64,000 bases of DNA from Mycolicibacterium sp. lyk4-40-TYG-92 (lineage in GTDB: Bacteria; Actinomycetota; Actinomycetes; Mycobacteriales; Mycobacteriaceae): positions 248,001-312,000 of the forward strand of contig NZ_JARVRX010000003.1 of NCBI RefSeq assembly GCF_030209435.1, written 5' to 3'. A program made the translations under genes and the position numbers. Within the stretch, counting starts at the first letter, position 1, and each line of letters opens with the position of its first letter. The notes under the pieces are model-generated. The model was given only the letters and a program-made list of their open reading frames with translations. It did no database searches and was not told the origin of the DNA. This document shows, one piece after another, positions 16,275-25,557 of the stretch.

Positions 16275-19085
16275 TCAGCGCCCCGCTTGCACCAGCTGGG
16301 CCCGCGAGCTGATGCCCAGCTTTCCGAATGCGTTGTGCACGTGTGTCTTCACGGTGTGCAGCGACAGATGCAATTGATCGGCAACCGCGCGATTGGTGGC
16401 ACCTTGCGCGACCAGCGTGACAACCTTGTGCTCCGAATCGGTGAGACTGTCCCAGCCGGATTTGGCCTTCGGGTGCCGCGTGATGCGACGCTCCACACCC
16501 AGCTGTCGCAGTCGGCGGCCTACCCGGCGAGCATCAGCCACGGCACCCAGGCGCGTGTACGTGTCGAAGGCAGCATTGAACCAGTCCAGCGCCTGGTCCG
16601 TACGCTCGGCGTCCGCCAGGTTCCGCCCGACGTCCTCAGTTGCGGCAGCGAAGAGCATCGGACGCTGCGAAGAACGCAGCAGATCGGTGGCACGCATCAA
16701 CATATCGGTATCGGCGTCGAGTAGTCCGCGCGCATGCAGCACCACCGCGGTGAACAACGGCACCTCGTCGCTGGACAGCTTCTCGACGGCACGCAGCACG
16801 CCTGCACGGCAGTCGCGCTCACCCGAGGCCGCAGCCACCCGCGCCCGCAGGATCACCTGGTCCAGCGCCTGCGGGGTCAACGGCGCACGTAGCAACTCGA
16901 CTTCAGGATCGGACCAGCGTGCAGCCTCATCGAGGTCATCGGCGTACCAAGCCGCCATCGCCAACGCGTGCGCCGCCGTTCGGCGCTCCATGGCCGAACC
17001 CTCGGCGTAGGCCGAACGAACATGGAACAGCATCTGCTGCAACAATTTTCGATCGTCGGTCCGTAGCGCCACCTCCACCAGAACAGCCGCCCTGAGCACA
17101 TCCAGCTCGGTGACGTCCGGTTGAGTGGAATCGTGCACATCAGGAATAGGCACCGCCTCGGCCGCGAGGCGCGCCGCATCAAGTTCGCCGGCAGCCAGCT
17201 GTGCCATGCCGGCGTAGGTCGACCACACGTCCACTGCCATCGCATTGTGTTCCTGCCGGGCCCGACCGGCACGCGAGGTGATGAGATCGACGGACTCGTC
17301 GACATGGCCGACCGCAGCCAGCGCGTTCGCGTAGTGGGCCGCCGACAGCAGGTAGGCCGCCGGCAGCTCACTCGTACGACAGCGCGCGCAGAGCTCTTTC
17401 AGCCGGTCCAATGCGGCACCGGCAGCGCCGTCGACGCACTCGAAACACGCCATGGTGACGTTGGCAATCACCTTCGACTCGAGATCGTTGACCGCGTCAG
17501 CAGCCGCCAGAGCATCGTCAGCCAACGCCCGATGTCGTCCGTCGGCGTCGTCCAACATCAGGTTGTAGGCCAACAGCGCCAGGTGCCGCGCACGCGTGAC
17601 GTCATTGACGGCATCGAGCCGCAGTGCCCGCCGGTTTTCTTCCGCCCGGTGCCGGGAGCCGTGGCGGGTGAAGGCCGGTAGCCGCAACCGGATTTCGGCT
17701 TCGCTGTCCGCCGTCGCCTCTGCCAGCGCAGTCACAGCCAGCTCTTCGGCATCCTGGTAACGCCGGGCCCGGTTCAACAGCACAACCGTCTCGGCGACCA
17801 GGCGACCATGATCGGTGTCGTCCGTAGGTAGCAGCTCCAGTGCCCGCATGCTGAAATCAGCAGCTGCGCTCACGTCGGTGCGAGCCAGCGACTGTGCGGC
17901 TCCGCGCAGCGCGGCGGCCGCAGCGCGATCACCCGGTTCGGCACTACGCACCAACGCCTCCGCCACATCCGCGGGCGGGGCACCCATGCTCATCATCAGT
18001 GACGCCGACTGACGTTCCATGGCCCGGCGCAATGACTGCGGCAGGCACTCCCGGGTGGCCTCGCGTAGCAAGCGGTGACCGAACCTCAGCTGCTCACCGT
18101 CATCGACCAGGAGCCCCGCCCTCGCGGTCTCGGCGAGCGCCGGCAGCAACGACGCAGGCTGCCGTTCCAGCATTGCCGCCAGCAGGCCTGCCGAAAAACG
18201 TTCGGGCAGAACGGCAGCCACCCGGACCAGTTCAGACGCATCGGTGGAAAGCACGTCCAACCGTCGCTGCATACAGGCAGTCAGGCGTCCCGGTAAGTCC
18301 TGCCCCGTCACCGACGCGGTGCCGCCACCGATCTGAAGCCGGCCCTCTTCCCGGACGCCGCGCAGTATTTCGGTAACCAGGTACGGGTTCCCCCGTGCCT
18401 TCGCCGCCATGCCCTCCAGGGATTCGTCCACTCGGGCGCGCACAAGATCGGCGACCATCTCGACAACTGCGCCTCGCGACATGGCCGGCAAATGTAGAAA
18501 CTCGGCACCAGAGTGGTGCAGCGTCGCCAACGTCTCGTGTACCGGTGGACTACCTGCACCGGTCCGCATGGTCAGAACCCACAGCACCCGAACGTTCGCG
18601 AGCGCTGCGGCCAACGACCGCAGCGCCAACAATGTCCTGTTGTCGGCCCAGTGAATGTCCTCCAGGACAACCATCAGCGGGGACCTTTCGGCCGCTTCGG
18701 TAATCGCAGCCTGCAGATGCTGCACGACCCAGTAGCCGGCGTCCGCCGATGCGCCCAGCTTGCGCAGCACCTCACCGTTCCCGACCGGACGGCCACCGCT
18801 CAGCATGGCGGTGAACATCGGAACGAACGGTAGGTCTTGCTGATGCTCGATGGCCTCGCCGTACAACGTCCGCACACCCCGCCGCTCCGCCAGCGCCGTC
18901 ATTTCAGCCAGGAGGCGCGACTTGCCCGACCCCACCGGGCCTTCGATGACAAGGGCACCCCCACGGCCTTTCAGCAGCGCATCCAGTTGCGCGAGAGCAG
19001 TTTTCATCTCATCCGCTCGACCACGCAGCGGCGGGGTGGCCGTGTTGTTGCCGAGTGAGTGCACGGTTGTCGATGACATTGTCAC
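16275..19085 (-). CDS. Large ATP-binding LuxR-family transcriptional regulator (LAL type)
   Basis: The 936-residue protein has an N-terminal AAA-type ATPase with Walker A GPVGSGKS at 49-56, Walker B-like MVVLEDIHWAD near 135-145, a long helical TPR-like middle and a C-terminal LuxR helix-turn-helix (LTDSEHKVVTLVAQGATNRA, then LSLHTVKTHVHNAF). This is the MalT/LAL architecture, in which ligand and ATP binding control DNA binding. It is the intact counterpart of the broken gene at 11031-11622. It is followed by the TDT transporter after two bases. The inducer is unknown. Confidence 0.9.
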   Translation of the reverse strand: MTMSSTTVHSLGNNTATPPLRGRADEMKTALAQLDALLKGRGGALVIEGPVGSGKSRLLAEMTALAERRGVRTLYGEAIEHQQDLPFVPMFTAMLSGGRPVGNGEVLRKLGASADAGYWVVQHLQAAITEAAERSPLMVVLEDIHWADNRTLLALRSLAAALANVRVLWVLTMRTGAGSPPVHETLATLHHSGAEFLHLPAMSRGAVVEMVADLVRARVDESLEGMAAKARGNPYLVTEILRGVREEGRLQIGGGTASVTGQDLPGRLTACMQRRLDVLSTDASELVRVAAVLPERFSAGLLAAMLERQPASLLPALAETARAGLLVDDGEQLRFGHRLLREATRECLPQSLRRAMERQSASLMMSMGAPPADVAEALVRSAEPGDRAAAAALRGAAQSLARTDVSAAADFSMRALELLPTDDTDHGRLVAETVVLLNRARRYQDAEELAVTALAEATADSEAEIRLRLPAFTRHGSRHRAEENRRALRLDAVNDVTRARHLALLAYNLMLDDADGRHRALADDALAAADAVNDLESKVIANVTMACFECVDGAAGAALDRLKELCARCRTSELPAAYLLSAAHYANALAAVGHVDESVDLITSRAGRARQEHNAMAVDVWSTYAGMAQLAAGELDAARLAAEAVPIPDVHDSTQPDVTELDVLRAAVLVEVALRTDDRKLLQQMLFHVRSAYAEGSAMERRTAAHALAMAAWYADDLDEAARWSDPEVELLRAPLTPQALDQVILRARVAAASGERDCRAGVLRAVEKLSSDEVPLFTAVVLHARGLLDADTDMLMRATDLLRSSQRPMLFAAATEDVGRNLADAERTDQALDWFNAAFDTYTRLGAVADARRVGRRLRQLGVERRITRHPKAKSGWDSLTDSEHKVVTLVAQGATNRAVADQLHLSLHTVKTHVHNAFGKLGISSRAQLVQAGR

Positions 19086-19111
19086 GGCTACCTCCAGGCT
19101 CAGCCCCGCGC

Positions 19112-19576
19112 TCAGGCGCTCGGCGGCACCGTGAGCCCATTGCGCGTTTCGATACCGCGCACACTGGTGTCAAATGCCTTCCTCAGCTTGCCCTTGGCGA
19201 CAGTGCCGAGCGCCCACGACAGGGCCTTGCCCTTGACGTTCTTGCCCTCGCGCACGATCTCGAGGTCCACGTGCGTCGTGCCGTCGCCCTGGCGCGTCAG
19301 CGTGTACACGTAACCCGAGGCACCGCCGAACACGTTCGAGTCCGTTGTTGTCAGCAGCACGCGGGTGGGATCGGTCCAGTCATAGGTCAGCCGCTCCCAG
19401 ACACCACCCGAGCCCTCGGTGACGTCGGCTCGGCCTGTCGTGACGTGATGTACCTCGAGATAGGAATCCGCGCTGTTCGGAAAGACCTGTCCGCGGCCCG
19501 GCCCAAAGTCGGTGAGCCCCTGGACGAATTGCACCGGAGTGGCCGACGTGGTGGTTTGGAATCGAATATTGGACAT
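19112..19576 (-). CDS. SRPBCC-like small protein
   Basis: The 154-residue protein has the pattern of a START/polyketide-cyclase-like (SRPBCC) fold: an N-terminal strand and helix (MSNIRFQTTT, PVQFVQGLTDF), a series of short beta strands (GGVWERLTYDW, TRVLLTTTDSN, GYVYTLTRQ, THVDLEIVREG) and a long C-terminal helix (GKLRKAFDTSVRGIETRN). Such proteins bind hydrophobic ligands. The start at 19576 follows GAAGG, and the long upstream extension of the frame is rejected as it overlaps the divergent promoter region. It lies 26 bases downstream of the LuxR regulator start, on the same strand; the order suggests it is transcribed before the regulator. Confidence 0.7.
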   Translation of the reverse strand: MSNIRFQTTTSATPVQFVQGLTDFGPGRGQVFPNSADSYLEVHHVTTGRADVTEGSGGVWERLTYDWTDPTRVLLTTTDSNVFGGASGYVYTLTRQGDGTTHVDLEIVREGKNVKGKALSWALGTVAKGKLRKAFDTSVRGIETRNGLTVPPSA

Positions 19577-19758
19577 TTTCGGGCCTTCCCTGGTGGTCGG
19601 ATGATCGGCAACCACAGCGTCGACACCCACAACGCTATTCCGGTGTGGCGGCCGGCAGCCGCCCCCCATCAGTCCTGGTACCGGCAGGGACACCTTGCGT
19701 GGGACACCGCGCGGACCCGCCCGTGTTGCGCAATATGGAATCCAGCGAAAGGCCGACG

Positions 19759-20484
19759 ATGACAACAGATCTACTGAGCGCAGTACTGGAAGCGCATGGC
19801 GGACTGGACCGGTGGCGAAGTTTCAGTGCTGTGGCGGCGACCATTGTCACCGGCGGCAAGCTCTGGGAAATCAAGGGCCAGCCACAGGACCCGGCACCCC
19901 GGCGGATGTCCGTTGCGCTGCAACGACAATGGGCTTCGGTACAGCCTTTCGGCGCGCCGGACCAGCGCACCGACTTCACGCCCGCGCGTGTCGCCATCGA
20001 GAAGCTCGACGGCCGGGTGGTGGCTGAACAAGTCGCTCCGCGAACGACTTTCGCTGCTCACGTGCTGAGCACGCCATGGAATCCATTGCAGCGGGCGTAC
20101 TTCAACGGTTACGCGCTGTGGACGTACCTGACGACACCGTTCTTCATGACCCTGCCCGGGATGGTCGTCACCGAAATCGATCCGGTCCTCGATCACGGCG
20201 AACGCTGGCGCGGACTACAGGTGCGCTATCCCGCCGGTATCGCCAGCCACAGCCGGCAGGAGGAGTTTTTCTTCGGCAGCGATTTCCTGATCCGGCGCCA
20301 CGACTATCGCGTCGATATCGCCGGCGGGTTCGCCGCCCAGCACTACGTCAGTGAGATCGTCGAGGTCGACGGCATCATGGTGCCGACGCGGCGCCGGGCC
20401 TACCGGTGCGATGCCGCCGGCCGTCCCCTGGCGGACGAACTCATGGTGGCCATCGACATCAGCGACGTCAGCTTTGCTCCCTAG
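19759..20484 (+). CDS. Conserved hypothetical protein of unknown function
   Basis: The 241-residue product begins MTTDLLSAVLEAHGGLDRWR, a HGGLxRW opening that recurs in a group of actinobacterial proteins of unknown function. The rest is rich in beta strands (VAATIVTGGKLWEIKG, WRGLQVRYP, RQEEFFFGSDFLIRRHDYRV, QHYVSEIVEVDGIMVPTRRR), reminiscent of lipoprotein-carrier (LolA/LppX-like) half-barrels, but without signal peptide. This structural comparison is tentative. ATG 19759 follows AAAGG; a start at 19735 is possible. It is divergent from the SRPBCC gene (182 bases between) and 50 bases upstream of fadE2. Confidence 0.7.
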   Translation: MTTDLLSAVLEAHGGLDRWRSFSAVAATIVTGGKLWEIKGQPQDPAPRRMSVALQRQWASVQPFGAPDQRTDFTPARVAIEKLDGRVVAEQVAPRTTFAAHVLSTPWNPLQRAYFNGYALWTYLTTPFFMTLPGMVVTEIDPVLDHGERWRGLQVRYPAGIASHSRQEEFFFGSDFLIRRHDYRVDIAGGFAAQHYVSEIVEVDGIMVPTRRRAYRCDAAGRPLADELMVAIDISDVSFAP

Positions 20485-20534
20485 GAGTGGACCGCGCTTC
20501 CACATGTCTAACCAAGTGGCTTATCGTGGCGGGC

Positions 20535-21764
20535 ATGGACTTCGCGTTGTCGGCAAAAGCGCAGGATTACCAGCACAGGCTCACCGAGTTCATGACCGAG
20601 CTCGTGCTGCCGGCCGAGGCCTCCTACCACGCCTATCGCGAGGAGAAGGGCCCGAAGGACCACACGGTGCCACCGGTCGTCGAGGAACTCAAGATCGAGG
20701 CGCGCAAGCGTGGTCTGTGGAATCTGTTCCTACCGTCGGAGTCGGGCCTGACCAACCTGGAGTACGCCCCGCTGGCCGAGATCTCCGGCTGGAGCATGGA
20801 GATCGCCCCCGAGGCCATCAACTGCGCCGCCCCCGACACCGGCAACATGGAGACCCTGCACCTGTTCGCCAACGAGCAGCAGCGCAAGCAGTGGCTTGAC
20901 CCCTTGCTCAATGGTGAAATCCGCAGCGCCTTCGCCATGACCGAACCCGCCGTGGCCTCGTCGGACGCCCGCAACATCGAGACCACGATGCTGCGCGACG
21001 GCGGGGACTATGTCATCAACGGCCGCAAGTGGTGGATCACCGGCGCGGCGGACCCGCGCTGCAAGATTCTGATCGTCATGGGCCGCACCAACCCGGACGC
21101 GGCCTCACACGCCCAGCAGTCGATGATCCTGGTGCCCGCCGACACCCCCGGTGTGGACATCCAGCGGTCGCTGCCGGTGTTCGGCTGGCAGGACCAGCAC
21201 GGGCACTGCGAGATCGTCTTCGACAACGTCCGCGTCGCCGCCGAGAACCTGCTGCACGAGGAGGGCTCCGGTTTCGCCATCGCGCAGGCCCGGCTGGGGC
21301 CGGGCCGCATCCACCACTGCATGCGTGCCCTCGGCGCCGCCGAGCGTGCCTTGGCCCTGATGATCGACCGGGTGCAGACGCGCGTGGCGTTCGGCAAGCC
21401 GCTGGCCGAGCAGGGCGTGGTGCGCGAGTCGATTGCCAAGTCCCGCAACGAGATCGACCAGGCCCGGCTGCTGTGCGAGAAGGCCGCCTGGACCATCGAT
21501 CAGCAGGGCAACAAGGCCGCCCACGTGCTGGTGTCGCAGATCAAGTCGGTGGCCCCGCAGGTCGCGTGCGACGTGATCGACCGCGCCATCCAGGTGCACG
21601 GTGCTGCCGGCATCTGCGATGACGTCCCGCTGGCCCGGCTCTACGGCTGGCATCGCGCGATGCGGCTTTTCGACGGACCCGACGAGGTGCACATGCGCAC
21701 CATCGCGCGTGCCGAACTCGGCCGCGAGAAGTCGGCGTTGGCGGCCGCGGCGTTGGGCCACTGA
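20535..21764 (+). CDS. fadE2: Acyl-CoA dehydrogenase FadE2
   Basis: The 409-residue flavoenzyme has the FAD-binding motifs AFAMTEPAVASSDARN near residue 135 and KWWITGAADPRCKILIVMGRT near 165, and the C-terminal AIQVHGAAGICDDVPLARLY region. It resembles the ACAD10/11-like group, with catalytic Asp/Glu in FDGPDEVH near residue 385. Immediate linkage to ptpB (TGATG one-base overlap) is the arrangement of M. tuberculosis fadE2-ptbB (Rv0154c-Rv0153c), which supports the name. The start at 20535 is chosen because the conserved N-terminus (MDFALSAKAQDYQ) begins there; the ribosome-binding site is weak. Confidence 0.88.
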   Translation: MDFALSAKAQDYQHRLTEFMTELVLPAEASYHAYREEKGPKDHTVPPVVEELKIEARKRGLWNLFLPSESGLTNLEYAPLAEISGWSMEIAPEAINCAAPDTGNMETLHLFANEQQRKQWLDPLLNGEIRSAFAMTEPAVASSDARNIETTMLRDGGDYVINGRKWWITGAADPRCKILIVMGRTNPDAASHAQQSMILVPADTPGVDIQRSLPVFGWQDQHGHCEIVFDNVRVAAENLLHEEGSGFAIAQARLGPGRIHHCMRALGAAERALALMIDRVQTRVAFGKPLAEQGVVRESIAKSRNEIDQARLLCEKAAWTIDQQGNKAAHVLVSQIKSVAPQVACDVIDRAIQVHGAAGICDDVPLARLYGWHRAMRLFDGPDEVHMRTIARAELGREKSALAAAALGH

Positions 21765-22573
21765 TGCGGTCCACAGGTCTCGAACTCGCCGGCGCCTGGA
21801 ACTTCCGCGATGTGGCCGAGGAGACGGACATCGCCCCCGGGCGGCTGTACCGCTCCAGCGAGCTCAGCGGGCTCGTCGAAGACGGCCGTAAAGCGTTGCA
21901 GCACTACGGCATCACCGACGTCGCGGATCTCCGGTCGCTGCGCGAGGTCGAGCGCCGCGGTCCCGGCCAGGTGCCCGACGGCGTCGCGATCCACCTGCTG
22001 CCGTTCCACGAGCTCGCCGCGGCGGGGACCGATACCGCCGAGGCGCCGCACGAGAACGCCTTCGAGAAGATGATGACCGCGAAGGCCGACGACGAGGATG
22101 TCGCGGTCGCCGCCGGTCGCTTCATGGTCGAGGAGTACCGCCACTTCCCCACCCTGCCCGGTGCGCATCTTGCGATACGACAGGTCATTTCGATGCTCGC
22201 CGACTCGCGGCCGGTGATCACGCACTGCTTCGCCGGCAAGGACCGCACCGGCTTCACCGTGGCGACGGTGTTGGGCGCCGTCGGCATCGATCGCGACGCG
22301 ATTCTCACCGATTTCCTGCGGAGCAACGACGCCGTGCCGCAGCTGCGCGAGGGCATCCTCGAGACCATCCGCACCCGGGCCGGGCAGACTGCCGAGGTCG
22401 TGACGTTCGCCGAGGCCCGGCTCACCGAAGAGGTGCTCGGCGTCCGCGAGGAGTACCTGAACGCGGCCCTGAGCGTGGTCGACGCCGAGTACGGATCGCT
22501 GCCGAATTACCTTGCCGCCATTGGTGTTACCGACGAGCAGCTGGCGCGCTTGCGGAGCGTCCTGCGGGGCTAG
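21764..22573 (+). CDS. ptpB: Protein tyrosine/phosphoinositide phosphatase PtpB
   Basis: The 269-residue protein has the phosphatase P-loop HCFAGKDRTG, with nucleophile Cys155 and Arg161, inside a sequence closely similar to M. tuberculosis PtpB: AGAWNFRDVA near the start, GRLYRSSELS, ITDVADLRS, RRGPGQVPDG, and a lid region ending in EVVTFAEARL. M. tuberculosis PtpB is secreted without a classical signal peptide and dephosphorylates phosphotyrosine and phosphoinositides in the host; none is seen here either. The start codon overlaps the fadE2 stop (TGATG). Its stop overlaps the convergent YceI stop in a CTAG. Confidence 0.93.
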   Translation: MRSTGLELAGAWNFRDVAEETDIAPGRLYRSSELSGLVEDGRKALQHYGITDVADLRSLREVERRGPGQVPDGVAIHLLPFHELAAAGTDTAEAPHENAFEKMMTAKADDEDVAVAAGRFMVEEYRHFPTLPGAHLAIRQVISMLADSRPVITHCFAGKDRTGFTVATVLGAVGIDRDAILTDFLRSNDAVPQLREGILETIRTRAGQTAEVVTFAEARLTEEVLGVREEYLNAALSVVDAEYGSLPNYLAAIGVTDEQLARLRSVLRG

Positions 22574-23127
22574 CGCCGGACTGCCCGTGGCTCAGTGCCC
22601 GTGAGCGTGACCCGAACGTCGTCGGCCACCTTCATCGCGCCCATCAGCATCGAATACTGCTTGATGCGATGGTCGCTGTGCCGTACCACCGCCTCACCAT
22701 TGATCCGCAGGTCCGCGCCATCCGGCTCCACGCGGACGACGACTGCCTGCCCGTGGCTCTGACCGCCGAGATCCAGGGTCCCGGTGAACCGCCACGAATC
22801 GCCGATCCGTTCAGCCGAAGACGCACGGAACACAGCCTGCGGAAATCGCTTGGTCTGCAACGATTTCAGCGCGTTGTTCCGGACCAGCGTCTTTTCCGCG
22901 CCGGACAACGGCGTCATCCCGCCCTCGCCTGTCAGTACGTCCAGCGAGTCCAGTTCGACGGTCACCTCGACCGCAATGGGTTCGTCGCCGTCCACGTCCA
23001 CGGTCGCCAGCCACGAACGCATCGCGATGGTCAACCGGTGTCCCATCCGCGCCGCGCTGCCGGTGACGCCGGTGTGCAGAAGCAACTCACCGGACGATGC
23101 GTCGAGGATCCGTTTCTCTGCCGTCAA
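22570..23127 (-). CDS. YceI-like domain protein
   Basis: The 185-residue product has the pattern of YceI-like lipid-binding barrels: alternating strands including HRLTIAMRSWLATVDVDGD, IAVEVTVELDSLDV, the helix EKTLVRNNALKSLQTKRFPQ with FRASSAERIGDSWRFTGTLD, and HSDHRIKQYSML. No signal peptide is present. The likely start is TTG at 23125-23127, overlapping the upstream stop as TTGA behind GGTCGGGAG; no ATG or GTG fits. The longer frame to 23499 is a shadow of the DUF456 gene. It ends in a four-base overlap with convergent ptpB (CTAG). Confidence 0.72.
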   Translation of the reverse strand: MTAEKRILDASSGELLLHTGVTGSAARMGHRLTIAMRSWLATVDVDGDEPIAVEVTVELDSLDVLTGEGGMTPLSGAEKTLVRNNALKSLQTKRFPQAVFRASSAERIGDSWRFTGTLDLGGQSHGQAVVVRVEPDGADLRINGEAVVRHSDHRIKQYSMLMGAMKVADDVRVTLTGTEPRAVRR

Positions 23128-23609
23128 CTCCCGACCACCAATCCCGTCACCCACGCGACGGTCGCCAGCAGCGCGGCCGTCAACTCCACCCCCATGGCCA
23201 GCGCGACGCCCTTGATGGCGTGTTTGGTCGACGTCCACGCCCGGCTCGTGTCCCGCAGCGCGGAGTACTCGGACAGGTAGACCCCCAGCACGAAACCGAG
23301 AGCCAGGCCCAGCACCGGGATCACGAAAAACCCGATGACGCCGAGGATTCCGCCGACGATGAGGCTGCGGGTGGACACGTCGGCCCGCCGCATGCGGCGC
23401 ATCGGCCAGAGATATTTGATGACCTCGCCCGCCAGGAACAAGGCCGCCGCGACGCCTAGTACCACCCAGGCCGTCGCGGTGTGGACGGCCACCGCCCACA
23501 CCGCGATGGCGAGGAACACGAGCAGTCCCCCGGGTAACACCGGCACCACGATGCCGACGAGGCCGATCGCGATCACCAGCGCCACCAGCACTGTTCCCAA
23601 GGTGTTCAA
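23124..23609 (-). CDS. DUF456-type membrane protein
   Basis: This 161-residue protein has four hydrophobic segments. Its layout (GIVVPVLPGGLLVFLAIAVW, a cytosolic MRRMRRADVSTRS loop, then VGGILGVIGFFVIPVLGLAL with GVYLSEY) matches the DUF456 family, which contains Gly-zipper-like membrane repeats and has no established function. It starts only one base from the quinone oxidoreductase stop and is coupled to the YceI gene downstream, so it is likely part of the minus-strand operon that begins with the aldehyde dehydrogenase. Confidence 0.75.
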   Translation of the reverse strand: MNTLGTVLVALVIAIGLVGIVVPVLPGGLLVFLAIAVWAVAVHTATAWVVLGVAAALFLAGEVIKYLWPMRRMRRADVSTRSLIVGGILGVIGFFVIPVLGLALGFVLGVYLSEYSALRDTSRAWTSTKHAIKGVALAMGVELTAALLATVAWVTGLVVGS

Positions 23610-24581
23610 TTACGGCTCCAGGACAGCCTTGCCGTGAATCTTGCCGTCTGCCAACGCCTGCAGAGCGGCGGCACCGTCGGCCAGCGGAAAGCGTATGGGC
23701 TCCGGCGGCCGCAACCCGGCCTCGACCAGTTTCGCCAGGCCGGCCCCGACCTCCGCAGCCGCACCGGGTACCTGGCGGATGAACTCGCCGTACCCGACGC
23801 CCACCACGCTAATGTTGCGCAGCAGCAGGCGGTTCACCTTGACCGTCGGGATACCTTGTCCGGCAGCGAAACCCAGCACCAGCAGCCGACCTTCAGGGGC
23901 CAACACGCGGATCGCGTCATCGAACGCCTCGCCGCCAACCGGGTCGACCACCAGGTCCACTCCCCGACCGTCGGTCGCCGCCAGCGCGGCCTCGCGCCAC
24001 CCGTCGGTCAGCGGCAGCACCACGTCGGCACCGACAGCGGCCACGAAATCCATTGCCCCGACCCGGTGCACCATGGCAATGACCTTGGCGCCCATGGCCT
24101 TTGCGATCTGGATGGCCGCGACCCCGACACCACCTGCCGAGCCCAGCACCAACACCGTCTCCCCCGCCAGCAACCTGCCACGGCGGGCCAGTGCGAAGTA
24201 CATGGTGTAGTAGTTGCCCAGCAGGCAGACCGCCGCGGCGTCGTCCAAGCCGTCGGGCGTCGGGAGCACTGAGTCCGGCAGGGCCAGCGCGCGTTCGGCG
24301 TAGCCACCCATCATGGTGAAGGCCGAAACCCGCTGGCCGACAACGAAACCAGAGCCCTCAGGCGCCGACCGCACCGTGCCCGCCACCTCCATGCCCGGGG
24401 TGAACCCGGGCGGAAGCTTCAGCTGGTACTCGCCGCGAATCAGCAGTAGGTCGGGGAAGCAGACGCCGGCCGCACCGACATCGATGACGACCGCATTGCC
24501 CGAGGGGTCTGCGGCGTCATCGATGTCGGTGTAGGCAAGGCCCGACGGGCCGGTCAGCGACTGCGCGACAAGCGCTTTCAC
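23610..24581 (-). CDS. NADPH:quinone oxidoreductase-like medium-chain dehydrogenase
   Basis: The 323-residue zinc-free MDR protein has the N-terminal GroES-like fold (AAGVCFPDLLLIRGEYQ, PGFTPGMEVAG) and a Rossmann domain with GSAGGVGVAAIQIAKAMGA near residue 145, typical for NADPH quinone or enoyl reductases. No structural or catalytic zinc cysteines are present. It follows the SDR gene by three bases. In M. tuberculosis the order Rv0147 (aldehyde dehydrogenase), Rv0148 (SDR), Rv0149 (quinone oxidoreductase) is the same, so this is probably the Rv0149 equivalent. The physiological substrate is unknown. Confidence 0.87.
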   Translation of the reverse strand: MKALVAQSLTGPSGLAYTDIDDAADPSGNAVVIDVGAAGVCFPDLLLIRGEYQLKLPPGFTPGMEVAGTVRSAPEGSGFVVGQRVSAFTMMGGYAERALALPDSVLPTPDGLDDAAAVCLLGNYYTMYFALARRGRLLAGETVLVLGSAGGVGVAAIQIAKAMGAKVIAMVHRVGAMDFVAAVGADVVLPLTDGWREAALAATDGRGVDLVVDPVGGEAFDDAIRVLAPEGRLLVLGFAAGQGIPTVKVNRLLLRNISVVGVGYGEFIRQVPGAAAEVGAGLAKLVEAGLRPPEPIRFPLADGAAALQALADGKIHGKAVLEP

Positions 24582-24584
24582 CTA

Positions 24585-25448
24585 TCAGCCGAGCGCGAAC
24601 GACGCGGCCTTGGCGGCCGACAGGTCGGTGATCTCGCCCCACTTGGCGGCCACCTCGTCGACGCTGGGCACGTGGTCGAACGTGACACCGTCGTTCTGGA
24701 ACAGCGCGGTGCGCTGCACCTTGCCACCGCCGACGATGAAGATCGACCCGGTCTCGGGCAGCTCGTCGCTGCACAGCTGCGCCACGACGGGCGCCACGTA
24801 CTCCGGCGACAGCTTCGCGAAGACCTCGGGCGGCACGATGTCCTCGGTCATGCGGGTCGCGGCGATCGGTGCGACGGCGTTGAGCTTGATGTTGTACTTG
24901 GCGCCTTCCTGGGCCAGCGTGTTGATCAGGCCGACCAGACCCAGCTTGGCGGCGCTGTAGTTGGCCTGACCGAAGTTGCCGAACAGACCGCTGGTGGAGG
25001 TGGCGACCACGACGCGGCCGTAGGCGTTCTCGCGGAAGTGCGGCCACGCGGCGCGGATGACGTTGTAGCCGCCGTACAGGTGCACCTTGAGCACGATGTC
25101 CCACTGGTCGGCGGTCATCTTGTGGAACGTGCCGTCGCGCAGGATGCCCGCGTTGGACACCACACCGTCGATCTTGCCGAACGCGTCGATCGCGGTCTTG
25201 ACGATGTTCTCGGCGCCCTCGGCCTCGGCGACGCTGTCGTAGTTGGCGACGGCACGGCCGCCGGCGGCCTTGATCTCCTCGACGACCGTGTCGGCCATGT
25301 TGTGGCCGGCGCCGGTGCCGTCGCGCGCGCCGCCGAGGTCGTTGACCACGACACAGGCGCCTTCGCTGGCCAGCGTCAGCGCGTATTCACGACCCAGGCC
25401 GCCGCCGGCTCCGGTGACGACGATGACGCGATCCTGCACTCCGGGCAT
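24585..25448 (-). CDS. Short-chain dehydrogenase, MFE-2 (HSD17B4) type
   Basis: The 287-residue SDR has the NAD-binding motif TGAGGGLGREYA near residue 12, a longer NDLGGARDGTG insertion typical of the 3-hydroxyacyl-CoA dehydrogenase domain of peroxisomal multifunctional enzyme type 2, NAGILRD near 95, catalytic Ser in VVATSTSG and the YSAAK pair near 160. The start at 25448 is chosen because GAGAGG precedes ATG and the conserved VQDRVIVVTGAGGG follows closely. It is between the aldehyde dehydrogenase and quinone oxidoreductase genes, as in the Rv0148 neighbourhood. It probably acts on 3-hydroxyacyl-CoA or a steroid-like substrate. Confidence 0.88.
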   Translation of the reverse strand: MPGVQDRVIVVTGAGGGLGREYALTLASEGACVVVNDLGGARDGTGAGHNMADTVVEEIKAAGGRAVANYDSVAEAEGAENIVKTAIDAFGKIDGVVSNAGILRDGTFHKMTADQWDIVLKVHLYGGYNVIRAAWPHFRENAYGRVVVATSTSGLFGNFGQANYSAAKLGLVGLINTLAQEGAKYNIKLNAVAPIAATRMTEDIVPPEVFAKLSPEYVAPVVAQLCSDELPETGSIFIVGGGKVQRTALFQNDGVTFDHVPSVDEVAAKWGEITDLSAAKAASFALG

Positions 25449-25557
25449 GGGTTTCCTCTCATGGAACAGAAATTGGACAGCCCGCCCCATCTATTTTCGG
25501 GTGGGCCACCCCTTGTGTATACGGCGGCCGCTCAGCCGCCGCATCGTTGGGTCGGCT

